From an uncultured Comamonadaceae bacterium (lineage in GTDB: Bacteria; Pseudomonadota; Gammaproteobacteria; Burkholderiales; Burkholderiaceae), in NCBI GenBank assembly GCA_946482115.1, contig CAMLQP010000150.1, positions 1 to 7,232 on the forward strand: 7,232 nt of DNA, read 5' to 3'. This document shows positions 1 to 6,217 of the stretch, one piece after another (the stretch's first letter is position 1; every line of letters begins with the position of its first letter). Position numbers and translations under genes: made by a program. Below the pieces are notes generated by a model, which made no database searches, was not told the origin of the DNA, and saw nothing but the letters and a program-made list of their open reading frames with translations.

Positions 1-742
1 CCAGCGCAACGCCGAGTGGTGCGGCCACGGCCCCATCCTCGAAGAGGACCTGGCCATGGCCAACCAGAGCCTGGACCTGATCGGCCAGGCGCGGCTGCTC
101 TATCAGCACATCGGCGCGCTGACCGAGGCCGACCCGGCGCTGGCGGCGCGTTTCGCCCACCTGCGCGGCGCGCGTGACAACGGCCGGCTGACCGAGGACA
201 CGCTGGCCTACTTCCGCGCGCCGCACGAGTTCCTCAACCATACGCTGCTGGAGCTGCCCCACCGAGGGCCGCTGGCCGGCCCGGCCGCCGCCGACCGCGA
301 CTACGCCACCACCACCGTGCGCAACGTCCTCTACAGCGCGCTCATGGTGCTGCGCTGGAAGCAGCTGCAGGGCGATGGCGACGCCACGCTGGCTGCCATC
401 GCCGCCAAGTCGCTCAAGGAAACCCGCTACCACCTGAACCACGGCGCCGACTGGCTGGTGCGCTTCGGCGACGGCACGCCCGAATCGCATGCCCGCGCCC
501 AGGCCGCGCTGGACCACCTGATGCCCTACACCCAGGCCTTCTGGACCGACCCCGAGGTCGCCCCGCTGCAGGCCGCCTGGGACGCCCTGCTGGACGCGGT
601 GCTGGCCGAGGCCACGCTGCGCCGGCCCGCACCCGGAGGCCACCTGCCGCAGGGCCATCGCGGCGTGCATTCCGAGCACCTGGGCTTCCTGCTGGCCGAG
701 ATGCAGAGCCTGGCCCGCGCCCACCCCGAAGCCGTGTGGTGA
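1..742 (+). CDS. paaC: Phenylacetyl-CoA 1,2-epoxidase subunit PaaC, 5' end cut by window
   Basis: PaaC is the non-catalytic, ferritin-fold partner of PaaA in the multicomponent epoxidase that converts phenylacetyl-CoA to its ring-1,2-epoxide in the cytoplasm. The reading frame is open from base 2 and the first visible residues (QRNAEWCGHGPILEEDLAMA) already match the conserved EWCGHxPxLExDLALAN block of the family, which lies about 20 residues into E. coli PaaC. The ATG at 56 is therefore an internal methionine, and the true start lies upstream of the window. About 246 residues are visible, against about 248 for the whole E. coli protein. Further family signatures are LDLIGQAR, the KSLKETRYHL helix (compare KAIKEARYHL) and the C-terminal HSEHLGFLLAEMQ. 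The stop (740-742) overlaps the start of paaD, as expected for a co-translated operon. Nothing looks broken. Confidence 0.95.
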   Translation, partial: QRNAEWCGHGPILEEDLAMANQSLDLIGQARLLYQHIGALTEADPALAARFAHLRGARDNGRLTEDTLAYFRAPHEFLNHTLLELPHRGPLAGPAAADRDYATTTVRNVLYSALMVLRWKQLQGDGDATLAAIAAKSLKETRYHLNHGADWLVRFGDGTPESHARAQAALDHLMPYTQAFWTDPEVAPLQAAWDALLDAVLAEATLRRPAPGGHLPQGHRGVHSEHLGFLLAEMQSLARAHPEAVW

Positions 743-1242
743 GGGCGCCCGTGCTGGATCGCCTCGCCCGCATCGAAGCGCTGCTCGCGCCGCTGCCCGA
801 CCCCGAGATTCCGGTCGTCAGCCTGGCCGAGCTGGGCATCCTGCGCGGCGTGCGCGCAGGCGCTGACGGCACGCCCGAGGTGGTCATCACGCCCACCTAC
901 AGCGGCTGCCCGGCCATGCACCAGATCGAGGACGACATCCACGCCACCCTGCGCGGCGCGGGCGAGTCGGCGCGCGTGGTGACGCAGCTCGCCCCCGCCT
1001 GGACCACCGACTGGATCACCGCCGAGGCGCGCGACAAGCTGCGCGCCTACGGCATCGCGCCGCCCGCACACGCGGCCACGGTGGTCCAGCTGGTGCGCCG
1101 CGCGCCGCCGGTGGCCGTGCCCTGCCCCCGCTGCGGCTCGATGAACACCACCCAGACATCCCCCTTCGGATCGACGGCCTGCAAGGCACTCCACCGCTGC
1201 CTCGACTGCCTCGAGCCCTTCGACCATTTCAAGCCCTACTAG
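736..1242 (+). CDS. paaD: Phenylacetate degradation protein PaaD (DUF59/MIP18 Fe-S assembly type)
   Basis: PaaD is a small cytoplasmic protein needed for phenylacetyl-CoA epoxidase activity. It belongs to the DUF59/MIP18 (SufT-like) group and is thought to help mature the Fe-S reductase PaaE rather than be a stable enzyme subunit. The N-terminal DUF59 part shows LPDPEIPVVSLAELGILR followed by the PTYSGCPAM motif with Cys58. The C-terminal tail is a zinc-ribbon-like segment with C130-x2-C133 and C155-x2-C158, plus an extra Cys149. About 168 residues is normal for the family. Start choice is uncertain: GTG codons occur at 736, 739 and 751. GTG 739 would give the classic 4 base GTGA overlap with the paaC stop and may be the real start, since no good ribosome binding site separates the candidates. 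The older E. coli name paaJ for this position should not be confused with the thiolase. Confidence 0.94.
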   Translation: MVRAPVLDRLARIEALLAPLPDPEIPVVSLAELGILRGVRAGADGTPEVVITPTYSGCPAMHQIEDDIHATLRGAGESARVVTQLAPAWTTDWITAEARDKLRAYGIAPPAHAATVVQLVRRAPPVAVPCPRCGSMNTTQTSPFGSTACKALHRCLDCLEPFDHFKPY

Positions 1243-1252
1243 AGCGAAGACC

Positions 1253-2350
1253 ATGGCGCGCTTCCACCAACTGACGGTCTCCCGCGTCACCCCCGAGGCG
1301 GCGGGCGCCGTCGCCATCGCCCTGGCCGTGCCCGAGGCGCTGCGCGAAACCTTCGCCTTCACGCCTGGCCAGTTCCTCACGCTGCGCGCCACCGTGGGCG
1401 GGCAGGACCTGCGCCGCAACTACTCCATCTGCTGCGCCCGCAGCCACTACGCGCGCCACGGCGAGCTGGTGGTGGGCATACGCCCGGTGGAAGGCGGCCA
1501 GTTCTCGAACTGGGCCGCCACCGCGCTGACAGCTGGCGACACGCTGCAGGTGATGCCGCCGGAGGGCCGCTTCACCGTGCACCGGCCGCGCGCGCTGCAC
1601 CGCGTGGGTTTCGCGGCCGGCTCGGGCATCACGCCCATCCTCTCGATTCTGGCCAGCACGCTGGAAGACGACCCGCGCGCCAAGTTCACCCTGGTCTACG
1701 GCAACCGGCGCATGGCCAGCGTGATGTTCAACGAGGCGCTGCAGGACCTGAAAGACCGCTGGCGCGACCGCCTCACGCTGATCCACGTGCTGTCGCGCCA
1801 GGCACAGGAGGTGCCGCTGCTCGAAGGCCGCATCGACGGCGACAAGGTGCGCGCGCTGATGGCCACGCTGCTGCCCGCAGCCAGCATGGACGAGGTCTTC
1901 GTCTGCGGCCCCGAGGCCATGATCGATGCCACCGAGGCCGCCCTGCTGGCCGCCGGCGTGAAGCGCGAGCGCGTGCACACCGAGCGCTTCACCTCGCCCG
2001 CGCTGGAGGCCCTGGGCACCGCCGACCGCCAGGCCGCCGTGCTGGGCCACGCCGATGCCGGCGCGCCCGGCGAGGTGGCCCTGACCGTGGTGCTGGACGG
2101 CAAGCCCCACGCCCTGCGCATGGGGCGCGACCAGCGCGTGCTGGACGTGGCGCTGCACGCCGGGCTGGACCTGCCGTGGTCGTGCCGGGGCGGCGTTTGC
2201 TGCACCTGCCGCGCCAAGGTGATGAGCGGCTCGGCCGAGATGGAGAAGAACTTCACCCTGGAGCCCTGGGAGATGGCGCAGGGCTTCGTGCTGAGCTGCC
2301 AGGCGCGCCCCACCTCGGACGCCCTGACCGTGAGCTACGACGAGCGCTGA
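1253..2350 (+). CDS. paaE: Phenylacetyl-CoA epoxidase reductase subunit PaaE
   Basis: PaaE passes electrons from NADPH through FAD and a [2Fe-2S] centre to the diiron site of PaaA. The protein (365 aa, a typical length) has the ferredoxin-NADP reductase layout followed by a plant-type ferredoxin domain. The FAD-binding motif RRNYSIC lies at residues 54-60, the nucleotide-binding motif AGSGITPI at about 122-129, and VFVCGPEAMI marks the end of the NAD(P) domain. The C-terminal cluster motif has ligands Cys311, Cys316, Cys319 and, after a spacer, Cys349 (LSCQARP). Cys317 is an additional cysteine inside the motif. The ATG lies 10 bases after the paaD stop, preceded by a weak purine-rich stretch. 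It is the last paa gene visible here, and its final 16 bases are overlapped by the opposite-strand regulator gene, so the operon probably ends at this point. Confidence 0.96.
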   Translation: MARFHQLTVSRVTPEAAGAVAIALAVPEALRETFAFTPGQFLTLRATVGGQDLRRNYSICCARSHYARHGELVVGIRPVEGGQFSNWAATALTAGDTLQVMPPEGRFTVHRPRALHRVGFAAGSGITPILSILASTLEDDPRAKFTLVYGNRRMASVMFNEALQDLKDRWRDRLTLIHVLSRQAQEVPLLEGRIDGDKVRALMATLLPAASMDEVFVCGPEAMIDATEAALLAAGVKRERVHTERFTSPALEALGTADRQAAVLGHADAGAPGEVALTVVLDGKPHALRMGRDQRVLDVALHAGLDLPWSCRGGVCCTCRAKVMSGSAEMEKNFTLEPWEMAQGFVLSCQARPTSDALTVSYDER

Positions 2351-3078
2351 GGGCCGCCCGGCCCCGGGGCCGGTGTGCCGGCGGGCGTGAGGAATCGCAC
2401 ACCCGTCAGCAGCTCCCGCTTGTTGTCGCGGCTGCGCAGCGCGTGCTCGCGCATCAGCGCCTCGGCGCGCGAGCCGTCGCGCGCCACGATGGCGTCAACC
2501 ACATCCTCATGGTCCTGCTGCGCACGCTGGATGAAGGTGAACTCCAGCCGCGCCTGCACGCCCTGCAGGCTGAGCGAGGCCGCGCCGGCCAGCGGGCTGC
2601 GGCTCACCACCTCCATGGCCGTCGTCAGGGTCCGGTTGCCGGCCGCGTCCAGCAGGGCACGGTGAAACCGGGCGTTCATCGGCACCCAGCCCGCCGCGTC
2701 GATGCGGTGGCCGTTGGCCGCCGCCTGCGCCAGCAGCGCCCGCCCCTCGGCGACGCAGCCCCGGAGCACGGCCAGCAGCTCGCCGTCCAGACCGCGCTGG
2801 GCCGCCAGCCGGGCGGCCATGCCCTCCAGCGTGCCCCGCACGTCGATGGCATCCGCCACCTCGTCGACCGAAAAACCGCGCACCCTGAAGCCGCGCGTCG
2901 GCAGCCGCTCCAGCACGCCTTCCTTTTCCAGCTCCTCGAATGCGAGCCGGATCGGGGTGCGCGAAACACCCAGTTCCGCCGCCAGCTGCAGCTCCACCAG
3001 GCGCTCCCCAGGCCGGTGGACACCCGCCAGGATGCGGCGGCGCAGCTCGGTGATGACGTGGTGGATCTGTGTGGCCAT
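2335..3078 (-). CDS. GntR family transcriptional regulator with FCD ligand-binding domain
   Basis: This is a DNA-binding regulator of the FadR/FCD branch of GntR proteins, which usually repress a neighbouring catabolic or transport unit until a small organic acid binds. The N-terminal winged helix (about residues 1-70) carries the canonical run LGVSRTPIRLAFEELEKEGV and then LPTRGFRV. The FCD domain (about 75-225) shows DVRGTLEGMAARLAA and the helix motifs NARFHRAL, QQDHEDVVDAI and MREHA, whose histidines are the expected metal/ligand positions. With the ATG at 3078 the protein is 247 aa, usual for the family, and begins MATQIHHVI. An in-frame ATG at 3114 would add 12 residues, but it falls inside a perfect palindrome that looks like an operator, so I prefer 3078. 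Neither start has a clear ribosome binding site. The low-complexity tail (TPAGTPAPGPGGP) overlaps the paaE end. It is not PaaX, the phenylacetate repressor. Its likely target is the divergent Bug protein gene. Confidence 0.92.
   Translation of the reverse strand: MATQIHHVITELRRRILAGVHRPGERLVELQLAAELGVSRTPIRLAFEELEKEGVLERLPTRGFRVRGFSVDEVADAIDVRGTLEGMAARLAAQRGLDGELLAVLRGCVAEGRALLAQAAANGHRIDAAGWVPMNARFHRALLDAAGNRTLTTAMEVVSRSPLAGAASLSLQGVQARLEFTFIQRAQQDHEDVVDAIVARDGSRAEALMREHALRSRDNKRELLTGVRFLTPAGTPAPGPGGPQRSS
2358..2373. repeat. Perfect 16 bp GC-only palindrome just after paaE
   Basis: The bases CCGGCCCCGGGGCCGG form a perfect palindrome 7 bases after the paaE stop codon. As RNA it could fold into a 6 bp GC stem with a 4 base loop. 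No T-run follows on either strand, so it is not a standard intrinsic terminator. It also lies within the coding sequence for the Pro/Gly-rich C-terminal tail of the GntR regulator. It may stabilise or help end the paaE transcript, or may simply reflect GC-rich coding bias. Confidence 0.35.
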
Positions 3079-3094
3079 GGCTGAAGTGTAGTGA

Positions 3095-3116
3095 CCATGA
3101 TTGCACGCAATCATGG
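3095..3116. promoter_or_regulatory. Putative operator O1 for the GntR regulator (22 bp perfect inverted repeat)
   Basis: CCATGATTGC and GCAATCATGG are exact reverse complements separated by AC, giving 10 bp arms. The inner core TTGCACGCAA recurs as TTGCATGCAA at 3153-3162, which argues for a specific protein site. Operators of this size and symmetry next to a divergent GntR gene are typical. The site ends 17 bases from the preferred regulator start codon and would suit autorepression. Binding by this regulator is inferred. Confidence 0.6.
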
Positions 3117-3150
3117 GGTTATTTGCTTATCAATCTTAGATTTCATGTTA

Positions 3151-3164
3151 AATTGCATGCAAAT
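3151..3164. promoter_or_regulatory. Putative operator O2 (core TTGCATGCAA)
   Basis: The perfect 10 bp palindrome TTGCATGCAA lies at 3153-3162. The next pair outward (3152/3163) mismatches and the one beyond it (3151/3164) pairs. Over 12 bases it differs from O1 at only two positions (ATTGCACGCAAT versus ATTGCATGCAAA). Its centre is 52 bp from that of O1, close to five turns of B-DNA. It lies 40 bases before the Bug protein start codon, a position where bound repressor would cover that gene's promoter or start site. Confidence 0.55.
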
Positions 3165-3193
3165 CTGGCGCAAGCCGCTTTTCCAGACCCACC

Positions 3194-3199
3194 GAGGAG
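3194..3199 (+). promoter_or_regulatory. Ribosome binding site of the Bug protein gene
   Basis: GAGGAG stands 5 bases before the ATG at 3205. It is the strongest Shine-Dalgarno match in the window and fixes this start. The upstream in-frame GTG at 3091 would place an operator palindrome and a non-signal-like stretch ahead of the signal peptide. Confidence 0.85.
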
Positions 3200-3204
3200 A
3201 CAAC

Positions 3205-4179
3205 ATGCAATCGACCCGCCGCGCTGCCGTGGCCGCGCTCGCCGCCCTGGCGCTCACCCCCTTCGCCCAGGCCCAGGCCCCCTACCCCAGCAAGCCGATC
3301 CGGCTCATCGTGCCGTTCCCGGCCGGCGGTGGCGGTGACACGCTGGCGCGCTTGATGATGACCCGGGTGGCGCAGGAGCTGGGCCAGCCGCTGGTGGTGG
3401 AAAACCTGGCCGGCGCCGGCGGCAACATCGGCGGCCAGACCGCCACGCGCGCCGCACCCGACGGCTACACCCTGTTCTACGGCACCAACGGCACCCACGG
3501 CATCAACCAGACGCTCTACAAGAACCCGGGCTTCGACGCCGTCAAGGATTTCGAGCCCGTCAGCCGCCTGAGCCGCATCGCCGCGCTGGTGGTGGTGCGC
3601 CCGGGCCTCACCGTCAACACCATGCCCGAGCTGCTCGCGCAGCTCAAGGCCAACCCGGGCAAGCTCACTTTCGCCTCGGCCGGCAACGGCACCACCTCGC
3701 ACCTGGCCGGCGAGATCCTCAAGGCCCAGGCCCAGCTGTCGGCCACCCACATCCCCTACCGCGGCGGCGCGGCCGCCATCACCGACGTGATGGGCGACCG
3801 GGTGGATTTCATGATCGACGTCATGCCCAACACCGCACCGCAGGTGCGCGGCGGCCGCCTGCGCGGCCTGGCCGTCAGCACCGCGCAGCGCGTGGGCAGC
3901 TTCCCCGAGCTGCCCACCATCGCCCAGAGCGGCGTGCCCGGCTTCGACGTCAGCGCCTGGGATGCCATCTTCGCGCCCGCCGGCACGCCACGCGCGGTGA
4001 TCGACCGCGTGAACGCGGCCATCCGCACCGCCCTGGCCGACGAGACCATGAAGCAGCAGCTGGCGCAGCGCGGCGCCGAGGCCGCGCCCACCAGCCCGGA
4101 CGAACTGCGCGACTTCGTCAAAGCCGAGATCGGCCGCTGGGGCGACGCGGTCAGGCGCTCCGGCGCCTCGGTGGACTGA
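3205..4179 (+). CDS. Bug/TctC family tripartite tricarboxylate transporter substrate-binding protein
   Basis: This is a periplasmic solute-binding protein of the Bug (TctC) family, which bind carboxylates, amino acids or aromatic acids with a Venus-flytrap fold. The start at 3205 gives 324 aa and a clear Sec signal peptide: basic MQSTRR, a hydrophobic Ala/Leu core, and likely cleavage after AQA at about residue 23. Family signatures follow in order: YPSKPIRLIVPFPAGGGGD with Asp45 in the ligand loop, VVENLAGAGGNIGG, APDGYTL, LTFASAGNGTTSHLAGE, HIPYRGGAAAITDVMGD and GVPGFDVSAWDAIFAPAGTP. No TctA or TctB membrane subunit gene is present, so it is one of the orphan Bug proteins common in Burkholderiales, which may use a shared permease or act as a sensor component. 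It is divergent from the GntR gene and 26 bases ahead of the metalloenzyme gene, which suggests a joint transcript. The ligand cannot be told from sequence alone. Confidence 0.95.
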   Translation: MQSTRRAAVAALAALALTPFAQAQAPYPSKPIRLIVPFPAGGGGDTLARLMMTRVAQELGQPLVVENLAGAGGNIGGQTATRAAPDGYTLFYGTNGTHGINQTLYKNPGFDAVKDFEPVSRLSRIAALVVVRPGLTVNTMPELLAQLKANPGKLTFASAGNGTTSHLAGEILKAQAQLSATHIPYRGGAAAITDVMGDRVDFMIDVMPNTAPQVRGGRLRGLAVSTAQRVGSFPELPTIAQSGVPGFDVSAWDAIFAPAGTPRAVIDRVNAAIRTALADETMKQQLAQRGAEAAPTSPDELRDFVKAEIGRWGDAVRRSGASVD

Positions 4180-4205
4180 GATTCCCGCAACCCCTTGAAA
4201 ACACG

Positions 4206-5375
4206 ATGATTCCCACGTCCCTCGACCGGCCCGAATGGGCCGGCCTGCCGATCCCGGTGGTCCCCGCGATCACGCAGGTCAAGCACCACTTCCAGGCCCT
4301 GGACAACTTCACGCGGGTCTTCGCCATGCGCCCGGGCGACCGCGTGCTGCTGCTGGGCGACCCGCTGCTCGATCCGCGCGTGATCGACGCCGTCATGGGC
4401 CTGGCCAAGGCGCGCGGTGCCACGGTGCGCGTCTACATGGAGCCCAGCTCGCGCGTGACCGAGGTGCCCGCCAGCGCGCAGCCGCTGCTGGCCGAGGCCA
4501 CCTTCGTGGTCTCCACCTGGTTCTGCTCCATCATCGACCCGTTCTGCATCGCCCTGCGCAAGAAGGGCCAGCGCTGGGTCAAGATCACCTACTTCCGCAA
4601 CCTGGACCTGCTGGAGACGCCGCAGGCGCGCTTCCCCATCGACGTGATGGGCGAGATCATCCGCGCCACGGCCAGGCGCTACCCGTCGGAAGGCCGGTTC
4701 GACCTGCGCTTCACCGACGCGCGCGGCAGCGACTTCCGCATCGGCTTCACGCCCGAGATGCGCGCCAACCAGCTGTCCACCAACCGCTGGCGTGGCCAGA
4801 TGACGGCCGAGGAGAACGGCTGCTACGTGCACTACCTGCCCACACACGGCCCCAACCTGTGGGACCACAACGCGGTGAAGAACGACCTGTCGGTCGCCAC
4901 CGACATGTCGGGCGTGCTCTACCCCCAGTGGGCGGTGGGCTTCGCGCGGCCGTTTGCCGAAAAGATCGCCGTGCGCTTCGAGGGCGAGTACGTGAGCGCC
5001 GTCGAGGGCGAGTCCGACGAGGCGAAGATCCTGCGCGAGATGCTGGTGGGCGGCCGCATGATCGAGGGCGGCGGCTGCGGCTTCAACCCCAAGGCGCCGC
5101 GCCACACCATCTACCCGGCCGGCTCCAACTCGCCGGGCGCGCTGCACTTCGGCATCGACCTGGCCAAGCCCAGCGACTACATCCGCCGCGTGATGCCCGA
5201 CTGGGAAGAGCCGCCGGTTCACATGGACCTGGTGACGCTGGACGCCACCGTGACCGCTGGCGACAACCTGCTGATCGACCAGGGCTTCCTGTGCGCGCTG
5301 CGTGATCCGTCGGTGGTCGAGCTGGCCGAACGCTACGGCGACCCGGTGGAGCTGCTGGAAGCGCTGGTCCCCTGA
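4206..5375 (+). CDS. M29 aminopeptidase / NicX-like metalloenzyme family protein, substrate unknown
   Basis: The 389 aa protein has no signal peptide and should be cytoplasmic. Its layout resembles the family that unites M29 (thermophilic) aminopeptidases with 2,5-dihydroxypyridine 5,6-dioxygenase NicX. Near the N-terminus is an alpha/beta part with MRPGDRVLLLGDPLLDPRVI and ARGATVRVYMEP, then ARGSDFRIGF at about 172-179. Near the C-terminus are possible metal ligands Glu287 (MIEGGGCGFNPKA), His314 (GALHFGIDL), His339 and Asp341 (PVHMDLV). The HxD pair matches the C-terminal ligands known in both branches. The position that I recall as the first iron-binding His in NicX appears to be Gly288, so ring-cleaving activity is doubtful, while Glu287 and His314 look more M29-like. 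The gene starts 26 bases after the Bug gene without a clear ribosome binding site and probably shares its promoter. Such genes are often automatically named leucyl aminopeptidase or 2,5-dihydroxypyridine dioxygenase. I assign the family, not the reaction. Confidence 0.7.
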   Translation: MIPTSLDRPEWAGLPIPVVPAITQVKHHFQALDNFTRVFAMRPGDRVLLLGDPLLDPRVIDAVMGLAKARGATVRVYMEPSSRVTEVPASAQPLLAEATFVVSTWFCSIIDPFCIALRKKGQRWVKITYFRNLDLLETPQARFPIDVMGEIIRATARRYPSEGRFDLRFTDARGSDFRIGFTPEMRANQLSTNRWRGQMTAEENGCYVHYLPTHGPNLWDHNAVKNDLSVATDMSGVLYPQWAVGFARPFAEKIAVRFEGEYVSAVEGESDEAKILREMLVGGRMIEGGGCGFNPKAPRHTIYPAGSNSPGALHFGIDLAKPSDYIRRVMPDWEEPPVHMDLVTLDATVTAGDNLLIDQGFLCALRDPSVVELAERYGDPVELLEALVP

Positions 5376-5381
5376 GCGGGA

Positions 5382-6215
5382 TCAGGCCGCGAGGCCCAGC
5401 CGTCGCGCGATCTCCAGCGTGGCGGCGCTCTGGTTCATGGTGTAGAAGTGCAGCGCCGGCGCGCCGGCCGCGCGCAGCTGTTCGCACAGCGAAGTCACCA
5501 CGTCCAGGCCGAACGCCCGGATCGACGCCGTGTCGTCGCCGAAGGCCTGCAGCCGCAGGCGCACCCAGCGCGGAATCTCGGCGCCGCTGGCGTCCGAGAA
5601 GCGCATCAGCTGCGTCGAGCTGGTGATGGGCATGATGCCCGGCACCACCGGCACGTCGGCACCCAGCGCGCGCGTGTCGTCCACGAAGCGGCGGTAGGCG
5701 TCGGCGTTGTAGAAATACTGGGTGATGGCCGAGTCGGCGCCCGCCTTGACCTTGGTCACGTAGGCCCTGAGATCCGCCTCGGGCGATTTGGCCTGCGGGT
5801 GCACCTCGGGGTAGGCCGCCACCTCGATGTGGAAATCGCGCCCGGTCTCGGCGCGGATGAAGGCCACCAGGTCGCTGGCGTAGTGGAACTCGCCGCCCAG
5901 GCCGTAGCCGCTGGGCAGGTCGCCGCGCAGCGCCACCAGGCGCCGCACGCCCATGGCCTTGAGCTGCGCCAGCTGCGCGCGCACGCCCTCGCGCGTGGCA
6001 CCTATGCACGAAAAGTGCGAGGCCGCGTCCACGCCCTCGGCCAGGATGTCGCGCACCGCGCCGAAGGTGCCATCCTGGGTGGAGCCGCCCGCACCGTAGG
6101 TGACGGAGCAGAACTCGGGCTTGAGCGCGTAGAGCTGCTGGCGCACGCCGCGCAGCTTCTCGACGCCCTCGGGCGTCTTGGGGGGAAAGAATTCGAGGCT
6201 GATGGGCAGGCCCAT
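5382..6215 (-). CDS. metF: 5,10-methylenetetrahydrofolate reductase
   Basis: MetF is a FAD enzyme that reduces 5,10-methylene-THF to 5-methyl-THF, the methyl donor for methionine synthesis. The 277 aa length is normal for bacterial MetF. Motifs read with the ATG at 6215 as residue 1 are LEFFPPKT with Glu8 (equivalent to catalytic Glu28 in E. coli), SVTYGAGGST at 37-46, FSCIGA at 68-73, ALRGDLP with Asp99 (flavin-contacting Asp120 in E. coli), TQYFYN at 165-170, VPGIMPI at 191-197 and HFYTMN at 256-261. A GTG at 6221, two codons earlier, would give a 4 base GTGA overlap with the tlyA stop. I prefer the ATG because GGGTG lies 5 bases before it. Either way translation is closely coupled to tlyA. 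It is the last gene of the ahcY-tlyA-metF block and ends six bases from the opposing metalloenzyme gene. Confidence 0.96.
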   Translation of the reverse strand: MGLPISLEFFPPKTPEGVEKLRGVRQQLYALKPEFCSVTYGAGGSTQDGTFGAVRDILAEGVDAASHFSCIGATREGVRAQLAQLKAMGVRRLVALRGDLPSGYGLGGEFHYASDLVAFIRAETGRDFHIEVAAYPEVHPQAKSPEADLRAYVTKVKAGADSAITQYFYNADAYRRFVDDTRALGADVPVVPGIMPITSSTQLMRFSDASGAEIPRWVRLRLQAFGDDTASIRAFGLDVVTSLCEQLRAAGAPALHFYTMNQSAATLEIARRLGLAA

Positions 6216-6217
6216 GG

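Larger units (their letters stand above)
3079..3204. promoter_or_regulatory. Divergent promoter region between GntR regulator and Bug protein gene
   Basis: This 126 base gap is markedly richer in A and T than the surrounding genes, especially 3117-3165. It must hold the promoters of both the minus-strand regulator and the plus-strand binding protein gene. Only weak promoter matches are visible. On the minus strand TTGCAT (3162-3157) and TAAGAT (3138-3133) are 18 bases apart. On the plus strand TTGCTT (3123-3128) is followed 19 bases later by TTAAAT (3148-3153). If either is right, the palindromes at 3095-3116 and 3153-3162 would overlap or flank the start sites, which suits repression. The exact promoter elements are an inference. 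Confidence 0.6.

Noticed and set aside
526..2313. Several minus-strand open frames opposite paaC, paaD and paaE
   Set aside because: They are GC-bias shadows with no recognisable domain, and they run under well-supported operon genes.
2335..3078. The regulator as PaaX or another dedicated phenylacetate repressor
   Set aside because: PaaX has a different C-terminal domain and is longer. This protein has an FCD domain and lies divergent to a Bug gene with operator-like sites, which points to local control instead.
3123..3133. TTGCTTATCAA as a third operator copy
   Set aside because: Only the outer TTG/CAA matches, and the spacing between the halves is one base longer than in the two good palindromes.
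3756..5222. 488 codon open frame on the minus strand opposite the Bug and metalloenzyme genes
   Set aside because: It is a shadow caused by the high GC third-position bias. Its translation is rich in Arg, Ala, Gly and His without any family motif, and both plus-strand genes beneath it have clear homology signatures.
5371..5386. Hairpin CCTGA / TCAGG as a bidirectional terminator
   Set aside because: The stem is only 5 bp and arises because the two convergent TGA stop codons are reverse complements. No T-run follows on either strand.
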